Of a stretch of 64,000 nt of DNA, positions 1 through 7,829 are shown piece after piece. A model generated the notes under the pieces. The model was not told the origin of the DNA and searched no databases. It saw only the letters and a program-made list of their open reading frames with translations. Every line of letters starts with the position of its first letter. The first letter of the stretch is position 1. This DNA is from Flexivirga meconopsidis (GTDB taxonomy: Bacteria > Actinomycetota > Actinomycetes > Actinomycetales > Dermatophilaceae). The position numbers were made by a program, and so were the translations under genes. The stretch lies in assembly GCF_026162425.1 (NCBI RefSeq), contig NZ_JAOBQJ010000004.1, forward strand, positions 186,001 to 250,000. Reading direction: 5' to 3'.

Positions 1-80
1 CGACCGGTGTGGTGGTCGTGCTCGGCGTGCGGATCTTCAGCAACGTCGCGGCGATCCGGCGACACCTCTTTCACGCATGA
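1..80 (+). CDS. sbp: Small basic protein Sbp (DUF1290), 3' end only
   Basis: Only the last 25 codons lie in the window (reading frame from base 3, stop TGA 78-80). They encode a run of hydrophobic residues followed by GVRIFSNVAAIRRHLFHA, which is the typical conserved C-terminus of the DUF1290 small basic membrane proteins. In Actinobacteria and Firmicutes this gene sits next to DUF881 genes and near division genes. The stop overlaps the ATG of the next gene (ATGA), so the two are translationally coupled. The biochemical role of the family is not established; the identification rests on tail sequence plus neighbourhood. Confidence 0.8.
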   Translation, partial: TGVVVVLGVRIFSNVAAIRRHLFHA

Positions 81-904
81 GTGCCGACCGAGACGAGGAC
101 ACGAACGCAGTGCGGCCCGCAGGTGAGCACAAGCCCGCAGGCGAGGACACGCCGGCCGGCGAGGCGGCTCCGGCCGAGACCGAGAGCGTCCGCACCGGCT
201 GGTCCAGGCTCTGGCGCGCGGCCCGGCCGCGGGCGACCAAGGCGAACGCGCTGATCACCGTGCTGGCATTGGGGCTCGGCGTCGCGATGGTGGCCCAGGT
301 GCGCGAGACTCGCTCCTCCGGGCTTGAGAACCTGCGTCAGGACGATCTGGTCGCGTTGCTCGACGGGGTGAACCAGCAGTCGATCAAGCTCGGGCAGGAG
401 GCCGACCGGCTCACCACCACCCGCGACCGGTTGCGCAGCGGCGGGGGAGACCAGGCGGCGCTGCAGGCGGCGACCGACCGACTGCAGACCCTCGGCATCC
501 TCGCGGGCACGTTGCCAGCGACCGGGCCCGGCATACGGATGACGATCGAGGACCCCGGCAAGGCGGTGAAGTCCTCGGACATCCTCAATGCCGTCGAGGA
601 GCTGCGAGACGCCGGCGCGGAGGCGATCCAGCTGAACGACGTCCGGATCGTCGCGGACAGTTGGTTCGGCACTGGAGCCGACGGCCGGATGGTGGCCGAC
701 GGCAAGTCGCTGACCCCGCCATACGTGCTGACCGCGATCGGCGACTCCCACACGATGGCGACCGCGATGGCGATTCCGGGTGGTGTGGTGGACGCGATGA
801 AGCAGCTCGGCGCGACGCCGACGGTGACCTCGGTGCAGACAGCTTCGGTGACTGCGTTGCGGGCGGAGAGCACGCCTCGTTACGCTCAGCCGAGCAGTCC
901 GTGA
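77..904 (+). CDS. DUF881 family membrane-anchored protein
   Basis: 275 aa. A charged, probably disordered cytoplasmic N-terminus (about 1-50) rich in Ala/Glu/Pro is followed by one membrane segment (about 55-75, ALITVLALGLGVAMVAQV) and a coiled-coil stretch (about 85-150, with LRQDDLVALLDGVNQQ), then the globular DUF881 domain. This is the usual family architecture, anchored in the membrane with the domain outside. It overlaps sbp by 4 nt and precedes gcvH and the garA-like gene, matching the mycobacterial Rv1824-Rv1827 order. The family is thought to be linked to the cell envelope or division by context; no enzymatic motif is visible. Confidence 0.85.
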   Translation: MSADRDEDTNAVRPAGEHKPAGEDTPAGEAAPAETESVRTGWSRLWRAARPRATKANALITVLALGLGVAMVAQVRETRSSGLENLRQDDLVALLDGVNQQSIKLGQEADRLTTTRDRLRSGGGDQAALQAATDRLQTLGILAGTLPATGPGIRMTIEDPGKAVKSSDILNAVEELRDAGAEAIQLNDVRIVADSWFGTGADGRMVADGKSLTPPYVLTAIGDSHTMATAMAIPGGVVDAMKQLGATPTVTSVQTASVTALRAESTPRYAQPSSP

Positions 905-958
905 GTCGGGGCGCCCTGACCGTTCGACTGCGTCAACGTCCCATCGGCAAGGAGACTC

Positions 959-1348
959 ATGAGCGACCTCGAATACCCCGGCGACCTGCGCTACACCTCC
1001 GATCACGAGTGGGTGAAGGATCAGGGCGAGGGCATCGTCCGGGTCGGTGTGTCGGCGTTCGCGCAGGACGCACTCGGCGACGTGGTCTATGTGAGCCTGC
1101 CGGGGGTCGGCGACCAGGTCAGCGCCGGCGACTCGTGCGGTGAGGTCGAGTCGACCAAGTCGGTGAGCGACCTCTACGCCCCGCTGCAGGGTGAGGTCAC
1201 CGCGATCAACGAGCAGCTCGACGCCACCCCGGAGCTGGTCAACAGCGACCCGTACGGCGACGGCTGGATGTATGAGCTGAAGGTCGCCGATGCCGGTGCA
1301 CTCGACGGGCTGCTGGACGTCGAGGCGTACAAAGCCTCGCTCAGCTGA
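959..1348 (+). CDS. gcvH: Glycine cleavage system H protein
   Basis: 129 aa, normal length for GcvH. This is the lipoyl-carrying shuttle of the glycine cleavage system; it passes the aminomethyl group from GcvP to GcvT and electrons to lipoamide dehydrogenase. The N-terminal RYTSDHEWV and the lipoylation site VESTKSVSD are intact, with the modified lysine at residue 67. The ATG at 959 follows AAGGAG at a good distance. It is separated from gcvP, which lies 2.7 kb downstream after the regulatory genes, as in mycobacteria. Confidence 0.97.
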   Translation: MSDLEYPGDLRYTSDHEWVKDQGEGIVRVGVSAFAQDALGDVVYVSLPGVGDQVSAGDSCGEVESTKSVSDLYAPLQGEVTAINEQLDATPELVNSDPYGDGWMYELKVADAGALDGLLDVEAYKASLS

Positions 1349-1378
1349 CCGTCATACCTCTGACTTAGGGTGCTTGAG

Positions 1379-1873
1379 ATGACCAACGATGACAGCGGCG
1401 CCGGCGGCGACGGCCGGAGCCTCCCGGACGAGCAGGACTACGCCGGGGGCGACGCGACGACCGCGCGCATCCCGACGGTCGGCGAGCCGTCCGCCCCGGA
1501 GCGCATCAGCCAGTCCGAGGTGCGTCTTTCCGCCTCTGATCAGGCGACCATCGACGCGTTGCGGCCGGGCACCGCGCTGTTGCTGGTGCTGCGTGGACCC
1601 AACTCCGGGGCCCGCTTCCTGCTCGACGACGCAGAGGTCAGCAGCGGACGTCACCCGGACAGCGACATCTTCCTCGATGACGTGACGGTTTCGCGGCGGC
1701 ACGCGGTCTTCCGGCGCACCGAGAGCGGATACGCGGTCACCGACGTGGGCTCGCTCAACGGCACGTATGTCAACGGTTCACTGATCGACTCGCGCGACCT
1801 GCAGACCGGCGACGAGGTCATGGTCGGCAAGTTCCGTCTCGTCTTCTACGGCGCCGGCACGCCGCAGTCGTGA
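1379..1873 (+). CDS. garA: FHA-domain regulator of the GarA/OdhI type
   Basis: 164 aa from ATG 1379; an in-frame GTG at 1370 would add three residues, but the AGGG at 1367-1370 is well placed for 1379. The C-terminal half is a forkhead-associated domain that binds phosphothreonine: SSGRHPDSDIFLDDVTVSRRH, then DVGSLNGTYVNG and GKFRLVFY, nearly the same as mycobacterial GarA. GarA/OdhI inhibits 2-oxoglutarate dehydrogenase and glutamate dehydrogenase until serine/threonine kinases phosphorylate its N-terminal ETTS/ETTV motif. That exact motif is not present here; the closest match is DATTARIPTV around residues 25-35. The stop overlaps the GTG of the next gene. Confidence 0.88.
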   Translation: MTNDDSGAGGDGRSLPDEQDYAGGDATTARIPTVGEPSAPERISQSEVRLSASDQATIDALRPGTALLLVLRGPNSGARFLLDDAEVSSGRHPDSDIFLDDVTVSRRHAVFRRTESGYAVTDVGSLNGTYVNGSLIDSRDLQTGDEVMVGKFRLVFYGAGTPQS

Positions 1874-2556
1874 CGGGCCGCGCGCCCGGTCTGACGATCG
1901 GCGCGGTGCTGGCCAGGCTGCACGAGGAATTCCCCGACCTGACGCTGTCCAAGGTGCGTTTCCTGGACGCTCAGGGCTTGGTGTCTCCCGAGCGCACCCC
2001 GTCGGGCTATCGCCGGTATGACGAGCGCGACGTCGACCGGCTGCGCTTTGTGCTGACGTGCCAGCGGGAGAAATTCTGGCCCCTGAAGGTCATCCGGGAA
2101 GCGCTCGACGCCTACGACCGCGGGTTGCGGCCGGCGGCGGAGCCCGACGGCCGCCCCACCGCACCGGCCCCGGCCGCTGACCCAGCACTGGACGGCGTGC
2201 GTGCCTTCGAGACTGAGCCGGCGTCCGAGGTGCGGATCACCCCCGAAGAGCTGTTGCGCGCAACCGGCCTGCACCGCGACTCGCTCCAGGATCTCGAGTC
2301 GTTCGGTTTGCTGCGGGCAGGGCCGGACGGCCATTTCGGCGGGCTCGACCTGCAGGTCGCGCACGCCGCCGCGAGCCTGTTGTCCTACGGCGTGGAGGCG
2401 CGGCATCTGCGTCCGTTCCGCCTGGCAGCCGAGCGCGAGGTTGCGCTGGTCGAGGGTCTGAGCGCTGGGCCGAACGGCTCGGACCGGGAGGAGCTCGTGC
2501 GGCAATGCCTTGCTCTGCACCTCGCTCTGGTGCGCGCCGACCTCGCGCGGGAGTAG
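1870..2556 (+). CDS. ftsR: MerR-family regulator FtsR-like
   Basis: 228 aa, GTG start overlapping the preceding stop (GTGA). The N-terminal winged helix (LTIGAVLARL...LTLSKVRFLDAQGL...PSGYRRYDERDVDRLRFVL) is that of the MerR homologs of C. glutamicum FtsR and M. tuberculosis Rv1828. FtsR activates ftsZ. A second helical segment with another helix-turn-helix flavour (VRITPEELLRATGLHRDSLQDLESFGLL) occupies the C-terminal half, as in Rv1828. Position directly after the GarA-like gene supports the assignment. The DNA target cannot be read from this window. Confidence 0.87.
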   Translation: MTGRAPGLTIGAVLARLHEEFPDLTLSKVRFLDAQGLVSPERTPSGYRRYDERDVDRLRFVLTCQREKFWPLKVIREALDAYDRGLRPAAEPDGRPTAPAPAADPALDGVRAFETEPASEVRITPEELLRATGLHRDSLQDLESFGLLRAGPDGHFGGLDLQVAHAAASLLSYGVEARHLRPFRLAAEREVALVEGLSAGPNGSDREELVRQCLALHLALVRADLARE

Positions 2557-2559
2557 CGT
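2554..2559 (+). promoter_or_regulatory. Leaderless-type -10 box (TAGCGT) for the nuclease gene
   Basis: TAGCGT is followed by seven nucleotides and then GTG 2567. It overlaps the TAG stop codon of ftsR. The spacing equals that seen before many other genes of this window and implies that a transcript could begin at the start codon. It supports GTG 2567 rather than the upstream or downstream alternatives. Confidence 0.5.
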
Positions 2560-2566
2560 TGACTCC

Positions 2567-3055
2567 GTGAGACAGGTCGACGTGATGGGTGTGCGGGTCG
2601 AGATGCCGACCAACAAGCCAATCGTGCTGTTACGGGAACGCGACGGGGAGCGCTACGTGCCGATCTGGATCGGCGCACCCGAAGCGACCGCGATCGCGTA
2701 TGCCCAGCAGGGCGTCACCCCGCCGCGGCCGCTGACCCACGATTTGCTGGTCGACGTGGTGACCGGCCTTGGGCACACGTTGTCCAGCGTGGTGATCACC
2801 CGCATGGAGGACAACATCTTCTTCGCCGAACTCGTCGTGGACGGTGACCGGCGGATCAGTTCGCGATCATCGGACGCGATCGCGGTGGCGTTGCGGGCGG
2901 ACGTGCCGATCTATGTCGACGAGGACATCCTCGATTCGGTCGGGGTCGAGGTGCCGGTGGAGGAAGAGGATGAGGTGGAGCGATTCCGGGAGTTCCTGGA
3001 CAATGTCTCCGCCGAGGACTTCGAAACCGGTGACGAGGGACCGACGGAACGATGA
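2567..3055 (+). CDS. Bifunctional nuclease family protein (DUF151)
   Basis: 162 aa from GTG 2567. The start is chosen because VRQVDVMGVRVEMP matches the N-terminus of family members such as Rv1829; the longer reading back to 2510 would overlap ftsR. The core, with LLRERDGERYVPIWIG, EATAIAYAQQGV and RPLTHDLLVDVV, then SRSSDAIAVALRADVPIYV, is the DUF151 domain. The C-terminus is acidic. Members have been reported to have RNase and DNase activity in other organisms; substrate here is unknown. It sits between two MerR genes in the conserved order. Confidence 0.85.
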   Translation: MRQVDVMGVRVEMPTNKPIVLLRERDGERYVPIWIGAPEATAIAYAQQGVTPPRPLTHDLLVDVVTGLGHTLSSVVITRMEDNIFFAELVVDGDRRISSRSSDAIAVALRADVPIYVDEDILDSVGVEVPVEEEDEVERFREFLDNVSAEDFETGDEGPTER

Positions 3056-3222
3056 CCGGAAGCTTCACGGTGGAGTTGAAGGTTAGTGTTGAATCCGCGG
3101 CCGCGACACGCGCGGCGGTCGTTGATTCGGTGGGCCCGTCGCCATACCTTGGCGGAGCATCACGCACCGCAGTCTGGGCTTGATGTCCCAGTCAAAACGC
3201 GCCGCAGCAAGTGGAGGATGTC

Positions 3223-3813
3223 GTGACCAGCAAGAGTGAAGCGCAGAGCGTGCAGTCCAGTGCACCCGCGCCGATGCAGGAAGCGCTGTTCACCCACGAC
3301 CTGCCGGAGGAGATGACCGAATCGGTCGGTTATCGCGGCCCGGCGGTCTGCCGTGCGGCGGGCGTCACCTACCGGCAGCTGGACTACTGGGCCCGCACCG
3401 GGCTGCTCGAGCCGTCCGTGCGCAACCCCTCGGGGTCTGGTCACCAGCGTCTCTATAGCTTCCGCGACATCCTGGTCGTCAAGGTCATCAAGCGACTGCT
3501 GGACACCGGAGTCTCGCTGCAGCAGATCCGGGTCGCGGTCGGCGCGCTTCGGTCGCACGGCGTCTCCGAGCTGGCCGGCATCACGTTGATGTCGGACGGT
3601 GCCAGCGTCTACGAGTGCACTTCCGACGACCAGGTGATCGACCTGGTCCGGGGTGGCCAGGGCGTCTTCGGCATCGCGCTCGGCACGGTCTGGCGAGAGG
3701 TCGAGGGCTCCCTGTCGGAGCTGCCCGGGGAGCGCCCCGAGGCCGAAGCTCCGGCCGACCACCCGGGTGACGAGCTGCGCGAGCGACGCGCGCGTCGCAC
3801 CGCCGCCGGCTGA
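3223..3813 (+). CDS. MerR-family transcriptional regulator (Rv1830-like)
   Basis: 196 aa from GTG 3223, preceded by GGAGG at 3213-3217; an in-frame GTG at 3211 would fall on that ribosome-binding site. A variable N-terminus (residues 1-35) precedes the helix-turn-helix GYRGPAVCRAAGVTYRQLDYWARTGLLEPS and the wing GSGHQRLYSFRDILVVKVI, followed by a dimerisation helix. The protein is the counterpart of the second MerR gene in the mycobacterial locus. Directly downstream lies the glycine riboswitch of gcvP, but no evidence links the regulator to it. Confidence 0.87.
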   Translation: MTSKSEAQSVQSSAPAPMQEALFTHDLPEEMTESVGYRGPAVCRAAGVTYRQLDYWARTGLLEPSVRNPSGSGHQRLYSFRDILVVKVIKRLLDTGVSLQQIRVAVGALRSHGVSELAGITLMSDGASVYECTSDDQVIDLVRGGQGVFGIALGTVWREVEGSLSELPGERPEAEAPADHPGDELRERRARRTAAG

Positions 3814-3853
3814 CGCCGCGCGCGTGCGCGCCGGCAGCCCGCCGGCCGGATGC

Positions 3854-3859
3854 TAAAAT
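3854..3859 (+). promoter_or_regulatory. Candidate -10 element for gcvP riboswitch transcript
   Basis: The patch TGCTAAAATT at 3851-3860 contains TAAAAT with an upstream TG (extended -10 form), a clear AT-rich island in otherwise GC-rich DNA, about 25 bases before the riboswitch aptamer begins. No convincing -35 hexamer is seen at the usual distance, which is tolerated by extended -10 promoters. Confidence 0.55.
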
Positions 3860-3881
3860 TTGAGCTGCCGACGACACCGGA

Positions 3882-3975
3882 CGGGAGAGTTCCGCTGCAG
3901 CGGAGCGCCGAAGGGGCAACACTCCTCAGAACCTCTCAGGCACCAGGACCATTCGGGTGAGGCAATTCTGAAGGC
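3882..3975 (+). promoter_or_regulatory. Glycine riboswitch aptamer
   Basis: The stretch carries the conserved pieces of the glycine aptamer in order: GGGAGAG at 3883-3889, GCGCCGAAGGGGCAA at 3905-3919, CCTCTCAGGCACCAGGACC at 3932-3950 and a closing ATTCTGAAG. It lies directly upstream of gcvP, the usual regulated target. Glycine binding would be expected to raise expression of the cleavage system. Only one complete aptamer is evident; no second CTCTCAGG core is present before the ATG, so this is a singlet form rather than the classical tandem. Confidence 0.9.
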
Positions 3976-4038
3976 ACCGCCAGGTGGCGACAGTTGGGGA
4001 GGCGTGACCCCACCAGTCCGACTCGCCTCGAAGGTGCC
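3973..4038 (+). promoter_or_regulatory. Probable riboswitch expression platform (nested stems)
   Basis: GGCACC (3973-3978) is complementary to GGTGCC (4033-4038), and inside it GAGGCG (3999-4004 region) pairs with CGCCTC just upstream of the start codon; GCCAGGTGGC forms a further small hairpin. The outer stem ends five bases before the ATG at 4044, and no free Shine-Dalgarno is visible. The arrangement suggests control of translation initiation, or a ghost-aptamer scaffold, rather than a classical terminator since no T-run follows. This is inference from base pairing by eye. Confidence 0.5.
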
Positions 4039-4043
4039 GCCTC

Positions 4044-6908
4044 ATGACTGTGCAGAATCTGCCCGACTTCGTCTCCCGCCACATCGGCCCGGCCGACGAC
4101 GACGTCATCGAAATGCTGAACCTGCTGGGCTATGCCAGCAAGGACGCCCTGATCGAACGGGCGATCCCCGGCGGGATCCGCGCCACCGCAGCACTCGACG
4201 TCGCCGCCGCCGAGTCCGAGCCGGCGGTGATCGCCGAGCTGCGCGCGAAGGCCGACCGCAACCAGGTGCTCACCTCGATGATCGGGCTGGGCTACTACGG
4301 CACGCACACCCCGCCGGTCGTGCGCCGCAACATCCTGGAAAACCCGGCCTGGTACACCGCCTACACGCCATACCAGCCGGAGATCTCGCAGGGCCGTCTC
4401 GAGGCGCTGCTCAACTTCCAGACGGTCGTTGCCGACCTCACCGGCCTGGCGACCGCGGGTGCGTCCCTGCTCGACGAGGCGACCGCGGTCGCCGAGGCGA
4501 TGACGCTGATGCGCCGCGGGTCGAAGGCGCCCAAGGACGCCGTGCTGCTGATCGACGCCCAGGCGATGCCGCAGTCGATCGCGGTCACCCAGACCCGCGC
4601 GCTGCCGCTCGACATCGAGGTCGTCGTCGCCGACCTGCGCGACGTGACCGACGCCGCCGGCCTGCGTGCCGCAGCGGGGGAGCGTGACGTCTTCGGAGTC
4701 GTCGTGCAGTACCCGGGCGCGGACGGCGCGATCCACGACTGGCGCGCATTGACCGACGCGGCGCACGAGAGTGGTGCCCTGGTGACCGCCGCCGCCGACC
4801 TGCTGGCGCTGACATTGCTCACTCCGCCCGGCGAGTGGGGTGCCGACATCGCAGTCGGCACCAGTCAGCGATTCGGCGTCCCGATGGGCTTCGGCGGCCC
4901 GCACGCGGGCTACCTGAGCGTCCGCAAGGGTCTTGAGCGCACCTTGCCGGGCCGCTTGGTCGGGGTGAGTGTGGACGCCGATGGCGCCCCGGCATACCGG
5001 CTGGCCTTGCAGACCCGCGAACAGCACATCCGCCGCGAGAAGGCGACGTCGAACATCTGCACCGCCCAGGTGCTGCTCGCCGTGATGGCCTCGATGTATG
5101 CCGTGTGGCACGGCCCGCAGGGCCTGGCCCGCATTGCACGCGAGGTGCACGGCAAGGCGACCGGGTTGGCGGAGGCGCTGGGCGCCGGCGGGCTGGAGAC
5201 GACCGCTGATGCATTCTTCGACACGATCACCGTGGTGGTGCCGGGCCGCGCCGACGCGGTCGTCGAGGCCGCGCGCGAGCGAGGCATCAACGTATGGCGG
5301 GTCGACGGCGACCACGTGTCGGTCAGCGTCGACGAGACCACCACCGACGCCGAACTCGCCGAAGTTGCAGCGGCGTTCGGGGTCAACGCTCCGGTGCCCG
5401 GCGACGGCGAGCCGACCTGGGCAAAGGCGCTGCAGCGGACCAGCGACTACCTGACCCACCCGGTCTTCTCCAGCCACCACAGCGAGACCGCGATGCTGCG
5501 CTACCTGCGCACGCTGGCCGACCGCGACTACGCGCTGGACCGCGGGATGATCCCACTCGGCTCCTGCACGATGAAGCTCAACGCGACCACCGAGATGGAG
5601 GCCATCACCTGGCCGGAGTTCGCGTCGCTGCACCCGTTCGCGCCGGCCGACCAGACCGAGGGCATCCGCGAGCTGATCGCCGACCTCGAGCAGTGGCTGT
5701 GCGCGATCACCGGCTACGACTCGGTGTCCCTGCAGCCCAACGCCGGCTCGCAGGGGGAGCTGGCCGGTCTGCTCGCGATCCGCGGCTACCACGAGGCGCG
5801 CGGTGAGACCGGCCGCAACGTCTGCCTGATCCCCGCCTCGGCGCACGGCACGAACGCTGCGTCTGCGGTGATGGCCGGCATGAAGGTCGTCGTGGTCGGC
5901 ACCGCGCCGAGCGGTGAGGTCGACATGGACGATCTGAAGCTGAAGATCAAGGAGCACGGCGAGCAGCTCGCCGCGATCATGGTCACCTATCCGTCCACGC
6001 ACGGCGTCTTCGAGGACACCATCTCCGAGCTGTGCTCACTGGTGCACGAGGCGGGCGGCCAGGTCTACGTCGACGGCGCCAACCTCAACGCGCTCGTGGG
6101 CCTGGCGCAGCCGGGCAAGTTCGGCGGCGACGTGTCGCACCTCAACCTGCACAAGACGTTCTGCATCCCGCACGGCGGCGGCGGTCCCGGCGTCGGGCCG
6201 ATCGGCGTGCGGGAGCACCTGGCGCCATACCTGCCGTCGCACCCGTTCGCACAGGAGCTCACGGGGGAGACCGGGCCGGTGTCGGCCGCGCCATACGGCT
6301 CGGCGTCGATCCTGCCGATCTCGTGGGCGTACGTGCGGCTGATGGGTGGCGAGGGTCTGACGAAGGCCACCGAGACGGCGGTGCTGTCGGCCAATTACGT
6401 TGCCAAGAGGCTGGATTCGCACTACCCGGTGCTGTACGCCGGTGACGACGGCCTCGTCGCACACGAGTGCATCCTAGATCTGCGCGGCCTCACCAAGGAG
6501 TCCGGCGTCACCGTCGACGACGTCGCCAAGCGCCTGATCGACTACGGCTTCCATGCGCCGACCATGTCGTTCCCGGTGGCCGGCACGCTGATGGTCGAGC
6601 CGACCGAGAGCGAGTCGCTGGAGGAGCTGGACCGCTTCTGCGACGCGATGATCGCCATCCGTGGCGAGATCCAGGACGTGCTCGACGGCAAGGTCACGGC
6701 GGCCGACTCGGTGCTGCGGCACGCGCCGCATACTGCGTTGTCGCTGACCGCCGAGTGGGAGCACCCCTACACCCGCGCCGAGGCCGCTTACCCGGCCGGT
6801 GTCGACCCGATGCGGAAGTACTGGGCACCGGTCCGCCGCATCGACGGCGCGCACGGCGACCGCAACCTGATCTGCTCCTGCCCGGCGCCGGAGGCTTTCG
6901 AGGACTGA
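4044..6908 (+). CDS. gcvP: Glycine dehydrogenase (aminomethyl-transferring), P protein
   Basis: 954 aa, full length for the homodimeric single-chain GcvP. It decarboxylates glycine with pyridoxal phosphate and loads the aminomethyl group on GcvH. Both homologous halves are present: the N-terminal half ([21 protein letters not shown] region) and the C-terminal catalytic half with [21 protein letters not shown] and the PLP lysine in [18 protein letters not shown] (Lys704). The glycine riboswitch immediately upstream makes this a glycine-induced gene. No gcvT is found in the window. Confidence 0.98.
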   Translation: MTVQNLPDFVSRHIGPADDDVIEMLNLLGYASKDALIERAIPGGIRATAALDVAAAESEPAVIAELRAKADRNQVLTSMIGLGYYGTHTPPVVRRNILENPAWYTAYTPYQPEISQGRLEALLNFQTVVADLTGLATAGASLLDEATAVAEAMTLMRRGSKAPKDAVLLIDAQAMPQSIAVTQTRALPLDIEVVVADLRDVTDAAGLRAAAGERDVFGVVVQYPGADGAIHDWRALTDAAHESGALVTAAADLLALTLLTPPGEWGADIAVGTSQRFGVPMGFGGPHAGYLSVRKGLERTLPGRLVGVSVDADGAPAYRLALQTREQHIRREKATSNICTAQVLLAVMASMYAVWHGPQGLARIAREVHGKATGLAEALGAGGLETTADAFFDTITVVVPGRADAVVEAARERGINVWRVDGDHVSVSVDETTTDAELAEVAAAFGVNAPVPGDGEPTWAKALQRTSDYLTHPVFSSHHSETAMLRYLRTLADRDYALDRGMIPLGSCTMKLNATTEMEAITWPEFASLHPFAPADQTEGIRELIADLEQWLCAITGYDSVSLQPNAGSQGELAGLLAIRGYHEARGETGRNVCLIPASAHGTNAASAVMAGMKVVVVGTAPSGEVDMDDLKLKIKEHGEQLAAIMVTYPSTHGVFEDTISELCSLVHEAGGQVYVDGANLNALVGLAQPGKFGGDVSHLNLHKTFCIPHGGGGPGVGPIGVREHLAPYLPSHPFAQELTGETGPVSAAPYGSASILPISWAYVRLMGGEGLTKATETAVLSANYVAKRLDSHYPVLYAGDDGLVAHECILDLRGLTKESGVTVDDVAKRLIDYGFHAPTMSFPVAGTLMVEPTESESLEELDRFCDAMIAIRGEIQDVLDGKVTAADSVLRHAPHTALSLTAEWEHPYTRAEAAYPAGVDPMRKYWAPVRRIDGAHGDRNLICSCPAPEAFED

Positions 6909-6919
6909 CCCGGATTGCG

Positions 6920-7026
6920 GCCGGCGCGCGAGGCTGGGGCCGGCGCGCGAGGCTGGAGCCGGAGTGCGAGCTCGACGCGCGAGGCCGGAGCCGGCGCGCG
7001 AGGCCGGAGCCGGCGCGCGAGGCCGG
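6920..7026. repeat. 19-bp GC-rich tandem repeat
   Basis: After the gcvP stop there are about five and a half copies of a 19-bp unit, gccggcgcgcgaggccgga, two of them with CTGG in place of CCGG and one central copy degenerate or truncated. A unit length of 19 cannot preserve a reading frame, and no convincing gene covers it. It lies between convergent genes. Confidence 0.8.
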
Positions 7027-7040
7027 TTGGAGTCCCCAAC

Positions 7041-7129
7041 CGCGCATAACTCACCGAAAAGGTGGCTGACGCGCCGTGGGCGCGGCAGATCACGGCGCGT
7101 CGCGGACCTATTCGGTGAGTTTTGCGCGC
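7041..7129. repeat. Long hairpin (palindromic element) between convergent genes
   Basis: CGCGCATAACTCACCGAA (7041-7058) is repeated in inverted orientation at 7111-7128 with one mismatch in 18, and an inner stem GACGCGCCGTG (7068-7078) pairs perfectly with CACGGCGCGTC (7091-7101). The whole would fold as a hairpin of nearly 90 bases. It sits between gcvP and the minus-strand VOC gene, so it could end transcription from both sides, although there is no T-run. The core GCATAACTC with a following CGAA recurs in the 51-bp array at 7.6 kb. Confidence 0.8.
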
Positions 7130-7165
7130 GATCGGTGGTCGCTGACGCAACCGAGCGCTGCTCGC

Positions 7166-7573
7166 TCAGTCGGGCCCCGCGGTGGTCAGGCAGAAGGGGT
7201 GCCCGGCCGAGTCGAGCAGCACCCGGAACAGATCCGGCTGCGGCTGGGCATCGGCCTCGACCGCGCCCAGCTCGACCGCGCGGGCAACCGGCCCGTCGAG
7301 CTCGTCGACGGCGATGTCGAAGTGGATGATCCCGGCTTCGCCCGGCGCCGGCCACGTCGGGCGCCGGTAGTCCTCGACCCGCATCGCCGTCAGGTAGACG
7401 CCGCCGACGTCGGTCACGATCACCGCGTCGTCGGGCGAGCGGAAGAACTCGGTGCCGTCGAGTAGTTGGCGGTAGAAGTCGGCGAGTTGGTTGGTGTCGG
7501 CGCACTGCACGGACACCGATGCCAAGGTGCCGACAGCGGGCGTGCGGGTGGTGGCTGAGGTCGTATCGGGCAT
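7166..7573 (-). CDS. VOC (glyoxalase/bleomycin resistance) family protein
   Basis: 135 aa from the ATG at 7573-7571; an open frame continues upstream through the repeat array, but homology-like sequence begins only at about residue 13 (VGTLASVSVQCADTNQLADFYRQLLDG). The beta-alpha-beta-beta-beta modules are recognisable: the FYRQLL helix, EAGIIHFDIAVDELD and FRVLLDSAGHPFCL near the end. Members bind metal and act on varied small molecules; the substrate cannot be told. It is downstream of, and in the same direction as, the histidine phosphatase, separated by the repeat array. Confidence 0.8.
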   Translation of the reverse strand: MPDTTSATTRTPAVGTLASVSVQCADTNQLADFYRQLLDGTEFFRSPDDAVIVTDVGGVYLTAMRVEDYRRPTWPAPGEAGIIHFDIAVDELDGPVARAVELGAVEADAQPQPDLFRVLLDSAGHPFCLTTAGPD

Positions 7574-7613
7574 GCAGCCACTCTGCCAGCGGCCGGGGAC
7601 ATGGGGTGCGTCC

Positions 7614-7818
7614 GGCCGGTGGCGTGCATAACTCGAAACGGTTGCGGGTTGTGCACGCGGGGCGGGCCGGTGGCGTGCATAACTCGAAACGGTTGCGGGT
7701 TGTGCACGCGGGGCGGGCCGGTGGCGTGCATAACTCGAAACGGTTGCGGGTTGTGCACGCGGGGCCGGCCGGTGGCGTGCATAACTCGAAACAGTTGCGC
7801 CTTGTGCACGCGGGACAG
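7614..7818. repeat. 51-bp tandem repeat array (4 copies), each an inverted repeat
   Basis: Four copies begin at 7621, 7672, 7723 and 7774 (exact 51-bp period); the first three are nearly identical, the fourth has a few changes. Within each unit, GCGTGCATAACTCG is an imperfect inverse of CGGGTTGTGCACGC (12 of 14 positions, the two differences being G-U compatible), enclosing a short loop, so every copy can form a hairpin. The array fills most of the 256-bp space between the histidine phosphatase and VOC genes. Open frames through it exist because 51 is a multiple of three, but they look non-coding. Confidence 0.9.
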
Positions 7819-7829
7819 GCCCGTGACCG

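Noticed and set aside
3936-6002. 688-codon open frame on the minus strand opposite gcvP
   Set aside because: Its composition (Arg/Gly/Val/His rich) is that of a GC-rich antisense shadow; no domain; the plus strand gene is certain.
7614-7818. The 51-bp array as a CRISPR array
   Set aside because: Units are contiguous without unique spacers and no cas genes are near.
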